Of a stretch of 64,000 nt of DNA, positions 7,654-14,092 are shown in pieces; position 1 is the stretch's first letter, and each line of letters starts with the position of its first letter. The stretch covers positions 1 to 64,000 of the forward strand of contig WRLG01000016.1 of the NCBI GenBank assembly GCA_009777725.1, given 5' to 3'. Below the pieces are notes generated by a model. The model did no database searches, was not told where the DNA came from, and saw nothing but the letters and a program-made list of their open reading frames with translations. The DNA is from Oscillospiraceae bacterium (GTDB lineage: Bacteria; Bacillota; Clostridia; Oscillospirales; Ruminococcaceae). A program made the position numbers and the translations under genes.

Positions 7654-8709
7654 CTAATTCCCCTTCTCCTCCCTCTGCTCCTCCGTGCCTCTTTCATCCA
7701 ACAGTGCCAGCGTTTCATTAACATTTACAAGCTGTTTATTGAATCGGCTTCTCACCTTATAAATGATTCCGGAGCTTCCCTTTTTTAAAACCTCCGCAAA
7801 CGAGTGCCTGTCTAAATCAACTCCGAAAGGAGTCGCGATGATAACTGCGAATATAATCGCGTTTTCGGTTTTGGAATAGAATTCAAGCGTCAAAAAAGCA
7901 ATGCTTGTTAAAACGCCCAGTATAAACCAAGAGGAGCTTGCGCGGGAGGTTTTCTTTTTAACACAGGAGAGGAAAAGCAACCCGAACACAAACATACTCC
8001 CTGATAGCATATTGAATACCGCAAGCATATTATAGTCAAAATATATGTATGAAAACACCGTTACAATACCCAATTGAGTGAAAAAGCCAACGGCTGAAAC
8101 AGAACGCCTGCATATAAGCACAAGGGCGCATACCGCTAAAAGGAGCAGGTATGCCGTTCCCATCGGCGCGGGCAGCTTGCCGATTAAAACATCCATAAAG
8201 GTAATGAGCGGAGAAGATGAGGCGACAAGGGCTCTGTTAATCGATGGTGAAAGCATCTCTAAAGGGATAACGGACGCTAGCTCCGGCTTATCAAAGGGCT
8301 TCGGATAGCTCAGCATCGCATCGCTGAAGCAAAGTGCCGCAAATAAGAAGCCGACTGCGGCGGGGTTAAAAATTTCATGCCTCTGTCCGCCGAAAGCCTG
8401 CCTTCCGATAACGGACGCAAAAAGCGCGGATATAACCGCTATATTATAAGGGACAGCAGCCGACATCATAAGGGCGAGCGTTAATCCGGCAATGACGGAC
8501 GCGCCCAAATCTGCGGCGGCGTAGGGCTTCTTTCTTATTTTCATGCAGGAAGCATCGGAAATGATAAAGGTCAGCAGGGTAATAAAAATAATTAAAACCG
8601 CTCTGAAGCCGTAATAGTAAACCGTGATTAAAGAAAGCGTTAAAAGTGCCGCCAAAATGTCCGCCGTTATACTTTTTTCGGTTTTTTCGGGTAAATTGAA
8701 TTTTAACAT
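7654..8709 (-). CDS. rnfD: Rnf electron-transport complex subunit D, without the usual FMN-threonine motif
   Basis: This 351-aa polytopic protein carries the RnfD/NqrB signature 'GRQAFGGQRHEIFNPAAVGF' near residue 105. In most RnfD proteins a threonine in a (S/T)GAT motif is covalently flavinylated by ApbE. The corresponding loop here appears to be 'LVASSSPLITF' (around residues 160-170), which has serines but no SGAT threonine. The C-terminal 30 residues are hydrophilic and glutamate-rich. It is the first gene of a tight rnfD-rnfE-rnfA operon. Loss of flavinylation is an inference that needs alignment. Confidence 0.82.
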   Translation of the reverse strand: MLKFNLPEKTEKSITADILAALLTLSLITVYYYGFRAVLIIFITLLTFIISDASCMKIRKKPYAAADLGASVIAGLTLALMMSAAVPYNIAVISALFASVIGRQAFGGQRHEIFNPAAVGFLFAALCFSDAMLSYPKPFDKPELASVIPLEMLSPSINRALVASSSPLITFMDVLIGKLPAPMGTAYLLLLAVCALVLICRRSVSAVGFFTQLGIVTVFSYIYFDYNMLAVFNMLSGSMFVFGLLFLSCVKKKTSRASSSWFILGVLTSIAFLTLEFYSKTENAIIFAVIIATPFGVDLDRHSFAEVLKKGSSGIIYKVRSRFNKQLVNVNETLALLDERGTEEQREEKGN

Positions 8710-8787
8710 AAGTACAGCCCATGCTTCGCCTGCACATCGGCGAAAAATAAAATCGGCATGGTCTTGCTCCGCCTTTCGGTTTTGTTT

Positions 8788-9477
8788 TTAAGTCGCTTCT
8801 CCCGTGCAGGAGAGAAGTGAGTTTACGGCTTTAGCCATATTGTCCGCATGATAAAGGTATCCGCCCGCGACAAGGATTGAAGCACCGGCTTTTATTACCT
8901 TAGAAGCGGTTTTGCCGTTAATGCCTCCGTCAACCTGAATCGGGATGCTCAGACCCTTTTCTCTTATCATCTCGCTTAATTCGGATATTTTAGTCAGCGC
9001 GTCCTGAATAAAGCTTTGCCCGCCGAAGCCGGGCTCTACGGTCATAATCAAAACCATGTCGAGCATTTCAAGGTAAGGAAGTATACTTTGAACAGGGGTT
9101 CGCGGCTTAATCGCCAGCCCCGCCTTTTTCCCCAGCGACTTAATAGCCGCTATGGTATCGGCTATATTGGAAGCCGCCTCGAAATGAAAAGTTATGATGT
9201 CGGCACCGCTTTCGGCGAAGGCTTTAACATATTTAAGCGGGTTTACAATCATCAAGTGCACGTCCATAGCCGCTTCGGAAATATTTGAAACGGCTTTAAG
9301 CACAGGAAGCCCATAGCTTATATTCTCAACGAAAACACCATCCATAACATCGAAATGGATATACTCGCAGCCGGCTGACTCGGCTTTTTTTATTTCCTTT
9401 TCAAGCTTGGATAAATCCGCGCTCAGCAACGACGCCGACACAATCGTTCTATGCGCTTTAACATTGACAGCTTTCAC
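8788..9477 (-). CDS. rpe: Ribulose-phosphate 3-epimerase
   Basis: Rpe interconverts D-ribulose 5-phosphate and D-xylulose 5-phosphate in the pentose phosphate pathway. The 229-aa TIM barrel shows the metal and catalytic residues H41 and D43 (HFDVMDG), H74 (DVHLMI), D183 (QVDGGIN) and the phosphate-binding VEPGFGGQ. Length is normal. It is preceded by its own promoter at 9519-9547. It ends 79 bp before rnfD and may contribute read-through to the rnf operon. Confidence 0.95.
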   Translation of the reverse strand: MKAVNVKAHRTIVSASLLSADLSKLEKEIKKAESAGCEYIHFDVMDGVFVENISYGLPVLKAVSNISEAAMDVHLMIVNPLKYVKAFAESGADIITFHFEAASNIADTIAAIKSLGKKAGLAIKPRTPVQSILPYLEMLDMVLIMTVEPGFGGQSFIQDALTKISELSEMIREKGLSIPIQVDGGINGKTASKVIKAGASILVAGGYLYHADNMAKAVNSLLSCTGEAT

Positions 9478-9518
9478 AAAATCCCCCCCAAAAGCCTATT
9501 TTTTCCTACACACATTTC

Positions 9519-9547
9519 ATTATACTACATAATAAAAAAAAAATCAA
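9519..9547 (-). promoter_or_regulatory. Promoter of rpe
   Basis: On the minus strand TTGATT (9542-9547) and TATAAT (9519-9524) are 17 bp apart. The -35 element and spacer coincide with the T-tract of the terminator of the upstream glutamine synthetase gene. Confidence 0.7.
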
Positions 9548-9578
9548 GGTCAAATGTCAATTTTTTTGACATTTGACC
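9548..9578 (-). terminator. Intrinsic terminator downstream of glutamine synthetase
   Basis: A perfect 13-bp inverted repeat (GGTCAAATGTCAA with TTGACATTTGACC) is followed on the minus strand by a long T run. The 9579-9739 stretch on its right holds nothing else that I can identify. Confidence 0.75.
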
Positions 9579-9739
9579 ATTCTATATCAAGCGGCTTTTA
9601 AAAAGCAGTTAAAAGCGCGGCTCCCCTACAGGCGCGTCACATGACCTGCTTCGCGCCACCGCACCCCCTGATTTTTATGCTCCGCTTAATTCAGTCTATG
9701 CCGGTAAAAGGTTTTCGACACATTAATTGTCAATCAAGG

Positions 9740-11833
9740 TTAAATCCTAAACAACAAATCCGAATAAGCAGGAAACGCCCACAGCTTTTCGGGGCAGATT
9801 TTTTCAAACCCGTCAGCAGACCGTCTGAGCGACTCCATTACGGGGAGCAATTCATCGCGGCAGGCTTTCGCTGTGTTCTCCTTATCGGCTGAAAAATTTA
9901 TTTCGCTAAGCTTGCGGTCTAAGGCTTTTACGGAATCCAGTATTTCGTTTGTAAATTCCGCCGCCTCCTTTGCCAGCCGTTTTTCGGCGGTAAAGTCAAC
10001 GCCGATTTCTTTTTTTGCAAGGGCGGTTTGGGCTAAAAGCCCGGAAAATTCAATTGCCGAGGGAATAATCTGCCTCCTTGCCATGTCAAGCATTGTAAGG
10101 GCTTCGATATTTATAAGCTTTGAGTAGTTTTCCAAAAGGATTTCAGTCCGCGAATTTATTTCTTTTCCGCTTAAAACCCCCAACTCCTCAAACAAAGCGA
10201 TATTTTTAGTATTCCTGTAATGCGGGACGGCTTCGGCTGTGTCGGGATAATTATTAAGCCCGCGCTTTTTTGCTTCCTCCGACCATGCCGCATCGTAGCA
10301 ATTTCCGTTATATATAACTCTTTTGTGCTTTTTATATGTTTCAATTAAAAGCTTATTTAAATCATTGGTGAAGCTTTGGGAATTTTCAAGTCTGTCCGCG
10401 AAAGCCTTTAAGACGCCCGCAACGGCTGTGTTAATAATCATATTCATGCAAGCGATGGAATCGGCTGAGCCCAGTGTTCTGAACTCGAATTTGTTGCCTG
10501 TAAAGGCTATGGGTGAGGTTCTGTTTCTGTCGGTTGTGTCCTTGGGGAATTTCGGGATTTCATCGGTGAAGGTAAGAAACTCCCTGCCGCCGGATTTTAT
10601 GATTTCGCCTTTTTCCATAGCATCAAGTATTGAGGTAAGCTCATCGCCCAAATAAACGGACATGACGGCGGGGGGGGCTTCGTCCGCCCCTAATCTAAGG
10701 TCGTTTCCGGCTGAAGCCGCAGAAAGCCGGAACAAATCCGAAAATTCATCCACCGCTCTGATAACGGCTGACAGAAAGGTCAAAAACCGTATATTTTCCC
10801 CCGGGCTTACGCCGGGGTTAAGCAGCTTTTGCCCGTCGTTTGTTATAAGCGACCAATTATTGTGTTTCCCCGAGCCGTTGACCCCCGCAAAGGGCTTTTC
10901 ATGCAGGAGGCAGACCAGCCCGTGCTTCAGCGCGGTTTTTTTCATAACCTCCATGATAAGCTGGTTTTGGTCGGAGGCGATATTGACCGTTGTATAGAGC
11001 GGTGCAAGCTCGTGCTGGGCGGGCGCGCTTTCGTTATGTTTTGTTTTGGCGAATATGCCGAGCTTCCAAAGCTCCTCATCCAAGTCCCTCATGTAATCCC
11101 GAACACGCTCTTTGATGTTGCCGAAATAATGGTCCTCTAAATCCTGCCCTTTGGGGGCTTTCGCGCCGAAAAGCGTCCTGCCGGTGAAAATCAAATCCAA
11201 GCGGCGGTCATACAGAGCCTTGTCTATAAGGAAATATTCCTGCTCCGCGCCTACTATTGAGGTGACGCGGTCTGCCGTGTTAGCACCGAAAAGCTTTAAG
11301 ACCCGCAGTGCTTGTTCTGAGAGTGCGTCCATTGAGCGGAGCAGGGGGGTTTTTTTATCGAGCACTTCGCCTGTATAACAGCAAAAAACCGTTGGGATAT
11401 AAAGCGAGCCATCCTTGATGAAGGCGGGCGAAGTGGGGTCCCACGCGGTGTATCCGCGCGCTTCAAAGGTAGCGCGAAGCCCGCCGGATGGGAATGAGGA
11501 TGCGTCCGGCTCTCCTTTTATAAGTGATTTGCCCGAAAATTCCATGACCACCCTGCCATCGGAGGCGGGGAAGATAAATGAATCGTGCTTTTCGGCGGTA
11601 ACGCCTGTCATAGGCTGAAACCAGTGAGAATAATGAGTAGCCCCCTTTTCGGTCGCCCACTCCTTCATCACGGAAGCAATGACCTCCGCCGCATCCTCGT
11701 CAAGCGGCACGCCCAAAAGCTTTGTTTTCAGCAAGGATTTATAGACATTCTTCGGAAGCCGCGCACGCATGACATCTTCATTGAACACATGACAGCCGAA
11801 ATATTCGGGGACGCTTTTAACATTGCCGGACAT
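9740..11833 (-). CDS. glnN: Glutamine synthetase type III
   Basis: Ligates ammonia to glutamate with ATP. At 697 aa this is the large GSIII (GlnN) class of Bacteroides, cyanobacteria and Clostridia, not the 450-aa GlnA. Visible motifs are the N-terminal GSIII region (YFGCHVFNEDVMRARLPK), the beta-Grasp segment 'THYSHWFQPMTG', the active-site 'GAEQEYFLID' (Glu ligands), 'KHNESAPAQHELAPLY' and 'GVNGSGKHNNWSL'. AGGGGG lies before the ATG. It is followed by an intrinsic terminator and appears monocistronic. No PII gene or glutamine riboswitch was seen beside it. Confidence 0.96.
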   Translation of the reverse strand: MSGNVKSVPEYFGCHVFNEDVMRARLPKNVYKSLLKTKLLGVPLDEDAAEVIASVMKEWATEKGATHYSHWFQPMTGVTAEKHDSFIFPASDGRVVMEFSGKSLIKGEPDASSFPSGGLRATFEARGYTAWDPTSPAFIKDGSLYIPTVFCCYTGEVLDKKTPLLRSMDALSEQALRVLKLFGANTADRVTSIVGAEQEYFLIDKALYDRRLDLIFTGRTLFGAKAPKGQDLEDHYFGNIKERVRDYMRDLDEELWKLGIFAKTKHNESAPAQHELAPLYTTVNIASDQNQLIMEVMKKTALKHGLVCLLHEKPFAGVNGSGKHNNWSLITNDGQKLLNPGVSPGENIRFLTFLSAVIRAVDEFSDLFRLSAASAGNDLRLGADEAPPAVMSVYLGDELTSILDAMEKGEIIKSGGREFLTFTDEIPKFPKDTTDRNRTSPIAFTGNKFEFRTLGSADSIACMNMIINTAVAGVLKAFADRLENSQSFTNDLNKLLIETYKKHKRVIYNGNCYDAAWSEEAKKRGLNNYPDTAEAVPHYRNTKNIALFEELGVLSGKEINSRTEILLENYSKLINIEALTMLDMARRQIIPSAIEFSGLLAQTALAKKEIGVDFTAEKRLAKEAAEFTNEILDSVKALDRKLSEINFSADKENTAKACRDELLPVMESLRRSADGFEKICPEKLWAFPAYSDLLFRI

Positions 11834-11869
11834 ATGTTTCCCCCTTTTGGTTTTGGGTTTTGGTTCTAC

Positions 11870-12211
11870 TTATTTAGGTAATAATACTTCGGCTGGCATA
11901 TCGTTTTCTGTAAACAAATGGCTTAAAGAATGCGTTTCGCCGATTTCTGTAACGTCAAATTTCTGAACCACATTCGGCTGACTTAACCACGGCAAAGCTT
12001 TTGTTAAATCTCTTACCGTTTTAAGCACCTCGGCAAATTCCAACGGCTCTAACGAATTATATCCCGATTTTTGCCGATGCTCAAAGCCATTATCAAGCAT
12101 GAAATTCTTTATATCATCCCAAGCGTGCTTATAGCTCGGCTTTGGGTAAGCGATTTGCAATGCTTTATCGTTCAAATCAAAATATATTGCTTTGCGGCTC
12201 GTTCTATTCAT
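11870..12211 (-). CDS. vapD: VapD-family endoribonuclease-like protein
   Basis: This 113-aa protein begins NRTSRKAIYFDLNDKALQ and contains 'DNGFEHRQKSGYNSLEP', 'LTKALPWL' and 'VQKFDVTEIG', the features of virulence-associated protein D. VapD is a Cas2-like ferredoxin-fold RNase that acts as toxin with a small partner (VapX in Haemophilus). It lies 13 bp downstream of a 115-aa gene in the same direction; together they form a two-gene unit under a consensus promoter. Toxin activity is inferred from the family. Confidence 0.72.
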   Translation of the reverse strand: MNRTSRKAIYFDLNDKALQIAYPKPSYKHAWDDIKNFMLDNGFEHRQKSGYNSLEPLEFAEVLKTVRDLTKALPWLSQPNVVQKFDVTEIGETHSLSHLFTENDMPAEVLLPK

Positions 12212-12224
12212 AATAAGCAGCTCC

Positions 12225-12572
12225 TTAATTGCACGATACCCCGACTTTCCATGCTTTGAGTATATCCTCCCGGCTGAAATTATTCGGGTCTGAACTGCTG
12301 CCGTTGTTGCCTAAAATAAATTTGCGGACATTGGCGGTAAACCATTCGGCATCCATAAAAGCAATAATCTTAGCACCAATCATAGCAAAATGGTCTTGAT
12401 TTTTCAGTTTGGGTGCAATATAAATGCGCGTTCCATCGGCTTCAACCGTGGGGCTTTCCATATATGCGCCATTCACAAATGCCTTATCTATAGCCGCATA
12501 CATATCATCGAGATTGTATTCGCTTTTGGTGCGTATTTTTTCCTCATCGAGCTTAACTTCAACTTTCCACAT
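12225..12572 (-). CDS. Unknown 115-aa protein paired with VapD
   Basis: I do not recognise the family. The product starts MWKVEVKLDEEKIR at 12572, with GGAGGG at a good distance; the ORF extends 32 codons further up but that part runs through the promoter. It is predicted to be mixed alpha/beta with the repeated theme of 'KAFVNGAYMESPTVEADGTRIYIAP'. Its position just upstream of vapD under one promoter suggests the antitoxin or cofactor of the VapD protein. It is longer than known VapX antitoxins (about 50-65 aa). Confidence 0.6.
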   Translation of the reverse strand: MWKVEVKLDEEKIRTKSEYNLDDMYAAIDKAFVNGAYMESPTVEADGTRIYIAPKLKNQDHFAMIGAKIIAFMDAEWFTANVRKFILGNNGSSSDPNNFSREDILKAWKVGVSCN

Positions 12573-12611
12573 ATCGTGACCCTCCGCATACATAGTTTTC
12601 CGTATAACGTA

Positions 12612-12640
12612 ATTATATACCAGAACCTTGCCTATGTCAA
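12612..12640 (-). promoter_or_regulatory. Consensus promoter of the vapD operon
   Basis: On the minus strand TTGACA (12635-12640), 17 bp, TATAAT (12612-12617). Perfect match at optimal spacing, about 40 bp upstream of the 12572 start. Confidence 0.85.
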
Positions 12641-12657
12641 GGATTTTTTCAGAAAAA

Positions 12658-12695
12658 TAAAAAAACACCCCCCACTCGCAACCTGCGTTCGGGGG
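12658..12695 (-). terminator. Terminator of the predicted antisense RNA, copy 1
   Basis: On the minus strand CCCCC pairs with GGGGG around an inner CGCA/TGCG stem, followed by a run of seven T. It would end the transcript started at 12867-12895 just before the vapD promoter. Confidence 0.6.
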
Positions 12696-12821
12696 TTTAA
12701 TTTTCCATTAGGGGTTCTTGCAAGCGTTTTGGGCTCGTATGTTTATGATGTTATTAAGAGCAAAACGTCCTCCAGACGGAAAAAGAACGATGCCCATCCG
12801 CCTAAAGAGGAGCATCGTTAA
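12694..12821 (+). pseudogene. 5'-truncated copy of the small hydrophobic peptide gene
   Basis: From 12694 the sequence matches 13793 onward at high identity and still encodes FNFPLGVLASVLGSYVYDVI plus the basic tail (ending EEHR, TAA at 12819-12821). The start codon, ribosome binding site, leader hairpin and promoter of copy 2 are all missing here and are replaced by unrelated sequence that forms the antisense-RNA terminator. Codons and the internal stem AACGATGC/GCATCGTT are conserved, so loss of the sense gene looks recent. Confidence 0.7.
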
Positions 12822-12828
12822 ACCCCTA

Positions 12829-12858
12829 GAGAGAAACGAAAGTTTCTCTCGCTTTTTT
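12829..12858 (+). terminator. Terminator hairpin of peptide locus, copy 1
   Basis: GAGAGAAAC-GAAA-GTTTCTCTC followed by CTTTTTT. The equivalent hairpin in copy 2 has a different sequence but is equally well paired, so the structure is maintained. Confidence 0.75.
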
Positions 12859-12866
12859 ATGTTTAT

Positions 12867-12895
12867 ATTATACCATACTCGCACTTGTTTGTCAA
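12867..12895 (-). promoter_or_regulatory. Antisense promoter, copy 1
   Basis: On the minus strand TTGACA (12890-12895), 17 bp, TATAAT (12867-12872). Perfect consensus, located just right of the sense terminator and pointing back into the locus. Confidence 0.8.
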
Positions 12896-12932
12896 GTCTT
12901 TTTTTCAAAAAGGCAAAAAAAATCTTGACATA

Positions 12933-13265
12933 TTAATTTACATAATTGCGAATAGCTTCTTCAACTGCTGAATTTAATGACTTGCCGCAAACAGAAGAAT
13001 AAATAGCAAGTTGCCTATGAAGTTCCGGATTGATTCTAATATTAAAAGTTCCTTTATAAGCTCTTTCGGGCTCTTTGCCTATTTCGGCACAAACTTCAAG
13101 ATAATCATTGACAGAATCAATAAAATCTTGCCGCAAGCTTTGAACGCTATCGCCCTCATATATTATGCGGTCATTTATACCGATAATCCTACCAAAAAAA
13201 AGACTATCCTCATCAGAAAATTCAACACTGCCATAATAACCTTTATAATTTAATGTGTTTTTCAT
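12933..13265 (-). CDS. hicB: HicB-family antitoxin
   Basis: This 110-aa protein combines the HicB partial RNase-H-like N-domain (YKGYYGSVEFSDEDSLFFGRI, then 'DFIDSVNDYLEVCAEIGKEPE') with a C-terminal ribbon-helix-helix segment (GTFNIRINPELHRQLAIYSS) that binds operator DNA. It follows hicA after 1 bp, in the usual hicA-hicB order. It neutralises the HicA RNase and represses the operon in characterised systems. Confidence 0.9.
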   Translation of the reverse strand: MKNTLNYKGYYGSVEFSDEDSLFFGRIIGINDRIIYEGDSVQSLRQDFIDSVNDYLEVCAEIGKEPERAYKGTFNIRINPELHRQLAIYSSVCGKSLNSAVEEAIRNYVN

Positions 13266-13266
13266 A

Positions 13267-13512
13267 TTAAAATTCTCCTCTCAACTCATCGATAATTTCT
13301 TTTACCAAATAATGGGGTAATTCTTTTCTTGGATGGGGTTTATGTAAACGAAATACTTTTTGATTTTTTGAAAAACTTACCCTCGAGCCGCTCGTTTTGC
13401 CCGATGTTGACATTTTATATCCGCATAGCTCCAAAAGATTTTTAGCCTCATCAAATGTAAAATCTTTTGGGTTCGACATTATCCTTGCAACAAGTTTATC
13501 TTTTTTACTCAA
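13267..13512 (-). CDS. hicA: HicA-family mRNA interferase toxin
   Basis: This 81-aa double-stranded-RNA-binding-fold protein starts at TTG (13510-13512) because the family N-terminus (SKKDKLVARIMSNPKDFTF) begins there; the next ATG would cut into the first helix. The active-site region 'SGSRVSFSKNQKVFRLHKPHP' includes the catalytic histidine context. The upstream promoter has TATAAT 30-odd bp before the start. Typical HicA proteins cleave mRNA independently of the ribosome. Confidence 0.88.
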   Translation of the reverse strand: MSKKDKLVARIMSNPKDFTFDEAKNLLELCGYKMSTSGKTSGSRVSFSKNQKVFRLHKPHPRKELPHYLVKEIIDELRGEF

Positions 13513-13537
13513 CCCTTATCACATCTCCCTTATAATT

Positions 13538-13566
13538 ATTATATCACATTAATAATAAAATTGCAA
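13538..13566 (-). promoter_or_regulatory. Promoter of hicAB
   Basis: On the minus strand TTGCAA (13561-13566), 17 bp, TATAAT (13538-13543), about 26 bp upstream of the hicA TTG start. Confidence 0.6.
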
Positions 13567-13578
13567 CTATTTTTTAGT

Positions 13579-13614
13579 CGCAAAACCCCCGCCAATTTCG
13601 GCGGGGGTTTTGCG
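13579..13614. terminator. Strong GC-rich hairpin between hicAB and the peptide locus
   Basis: A perfect 15-bp stem CGCAAAACCCCCGCC/GGCGGGGGTTTTGCG. The plus strand continues to a T run at about 13626-13636. A second hairpin with the same core (CCGCCAATTTCGGCGG) lies at 14014-14047, so the peptide locus is enclosed by two related terminators. Confidence 0.7.
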
Positions 13615-13637
13615 CCGGGTGGGTGTTTTTTTTTTTA

Positions 13638-13666
13638 TTGACGCGCAAAGAAAAATATGTTATAAT
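13638..13666 (+). promoter_or_regulatory. Promoter of the small hydrophobic peptide gene
   Basis: TTGACG (13638-13643), 17 bp, TATAAT (13661-13666). Transcription would start near 13673, giving a 5' leader of about 110 nt. Confidence 0.75.
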
Positions 13667-13727
13667 TATATATAAGGGATTAACTGCTCGGAAATTGTCG
13701 GTTGATGTGTTCGCCGCTTGCACTCCG

Positions 13728-13766
13728 TAGGATTAGGGGAGGTTTTCCTCCGTTGCCCTAATCCTA
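13728..13766 (+). promoter_or_regulatory. Leader hairpin with possible Shine-Dalgarno control
   Basis: TAGGATTAGGG (13728-13738) pairs perfectly with CCCTAATCCTA (13756-13766), just before the ribosome binding site AGGAGG (13771-13776). The loop contains GGAGG (13738-13742) and CCTCC (13747-13751); CCTCC could pair either with the loop GGAGG or with the true ribosome binding site. This allows alternative open and closed forms. Inferred from base pairing only. Confidence 0.5.
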
Positions 13767-13783
13767 TGAGAGGAGGTGTACAT

Positions 13784-13921
13784 ATGGGATTATGGTTTAA
13801 TTTTCCATTAGGAGTTCTCGCAAGCGTTTTGGGCTCGTATGTTTATGATGTTATTAAGAGCAAAACGTCCTCCAGACGGAAAAAGAACGATGCCCCACCC
13901 ACCAAAGAAGAGCATCGTTAA
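13784..13921 (+). CDS. Small hydrophobic peptide, candidate type I toxin
   Basis: A 45-aa peptide starting MGLWFNFPLGVLASVLGSYV: a single membrane segment of about 20 residues, then YDVIKSK and a strongly basic, then acidic tail (SSRRKKND...KEEHR). The start is fixed by AGGAGGTG 7 bp upstream and by a strong promoter with a structured leader. A perfect antisense promoter sits just beyond its terminator. Small size, one membrane helix, basic tail, structured leader and a convergent antisense transcript are the hallmarks of Firmicute type I toxins (TxpA, BsrG), although I see no sequence similarity to those. A non-toxic small membrane peptide is the alternative. Confidence 0.55.
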   Translation: MGLWFNFPLGVLASVLGSYVYDVIKSKTSSRRKKNDAPPTKEEHR

Positions 13922-13928
13922 TCACCCA

Positions 13929-13962
13929 GATAGGGAGGCAAAAGCCTCTCTATCGCTTTTTT
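13929..13962 (+). terminator. Terminator of the small peptide gene
   Basis: GATAGGGAGGC-AAAA-GCCTCTCTATC (one G-T pair) followed by CTTTTTT. It differs from copy 1 in both arms in a compensated way. Confidence 0.8.
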
Positions 13963-13970
13963 ATGTTTAT

Positions 13971-13999
13971 ATTATACCATACCCGCACTCATTTGTCAA
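13971..13999 (-). promoter_or_regulatory. Antisense promoter, copy 2
   Basis: On the minus strand TTGACA (13994-13999), 17 bp, TATAAT (13971-13976); perfect consensus, conserved with copy 1. Confidence 0.8.
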
Positions 14000-14013
14000 C
14001 CCCTTTTTTCAAA

Positions 14014-14047
14014 AAAAAAAACCGCCAATTTCGGCGGGGTTTTTTTA
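14014..14047 (+). terminator. Intrinsic terminator
   Basis: A-run, CCGCC-AATTTC-GGCGG stem, then GGTTTTTTT. The A/T runs extend the stem, so it can act in both directions. Confidence 0.75.
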
Positions 14048-14092
14048 TTTGGTTCAATCTGTTTGTTTTAAAAATTCGTTAATAGCTTTAAT

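Larger units (their letters stand above)
12658..12862 (-). ncRNA. Predicted antisense RNA of the small-peptide locus, copy 1 (orphan)
   Basis: A perfect consensus promoter at 12867-12895 and a stem-loop terminator at 12658-12695 delimit an RNA of about 205 nt. It is complementary to the remnant peptide ORF on the plus strand, and by sequence similarity also to the intact peptide mRNA of copy 2 (13784-13921). It has no good ORF. Predicted from signals only. Confidence 0.5.
13784..13964 (-). ncRNA. Predicted antisense RNA overlapping the small peptide mRNA, copy 2
   Basis: The minus-strand promoter at 13971-13999 would start an RNA at about 13964 that runs back through the sense terminator and the whole peptide ORF. 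Its left end is uncertain: no clear minus-strand terminator is seen before the ORF start, so the given end is a minimum guess. Confidence 0.4.
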
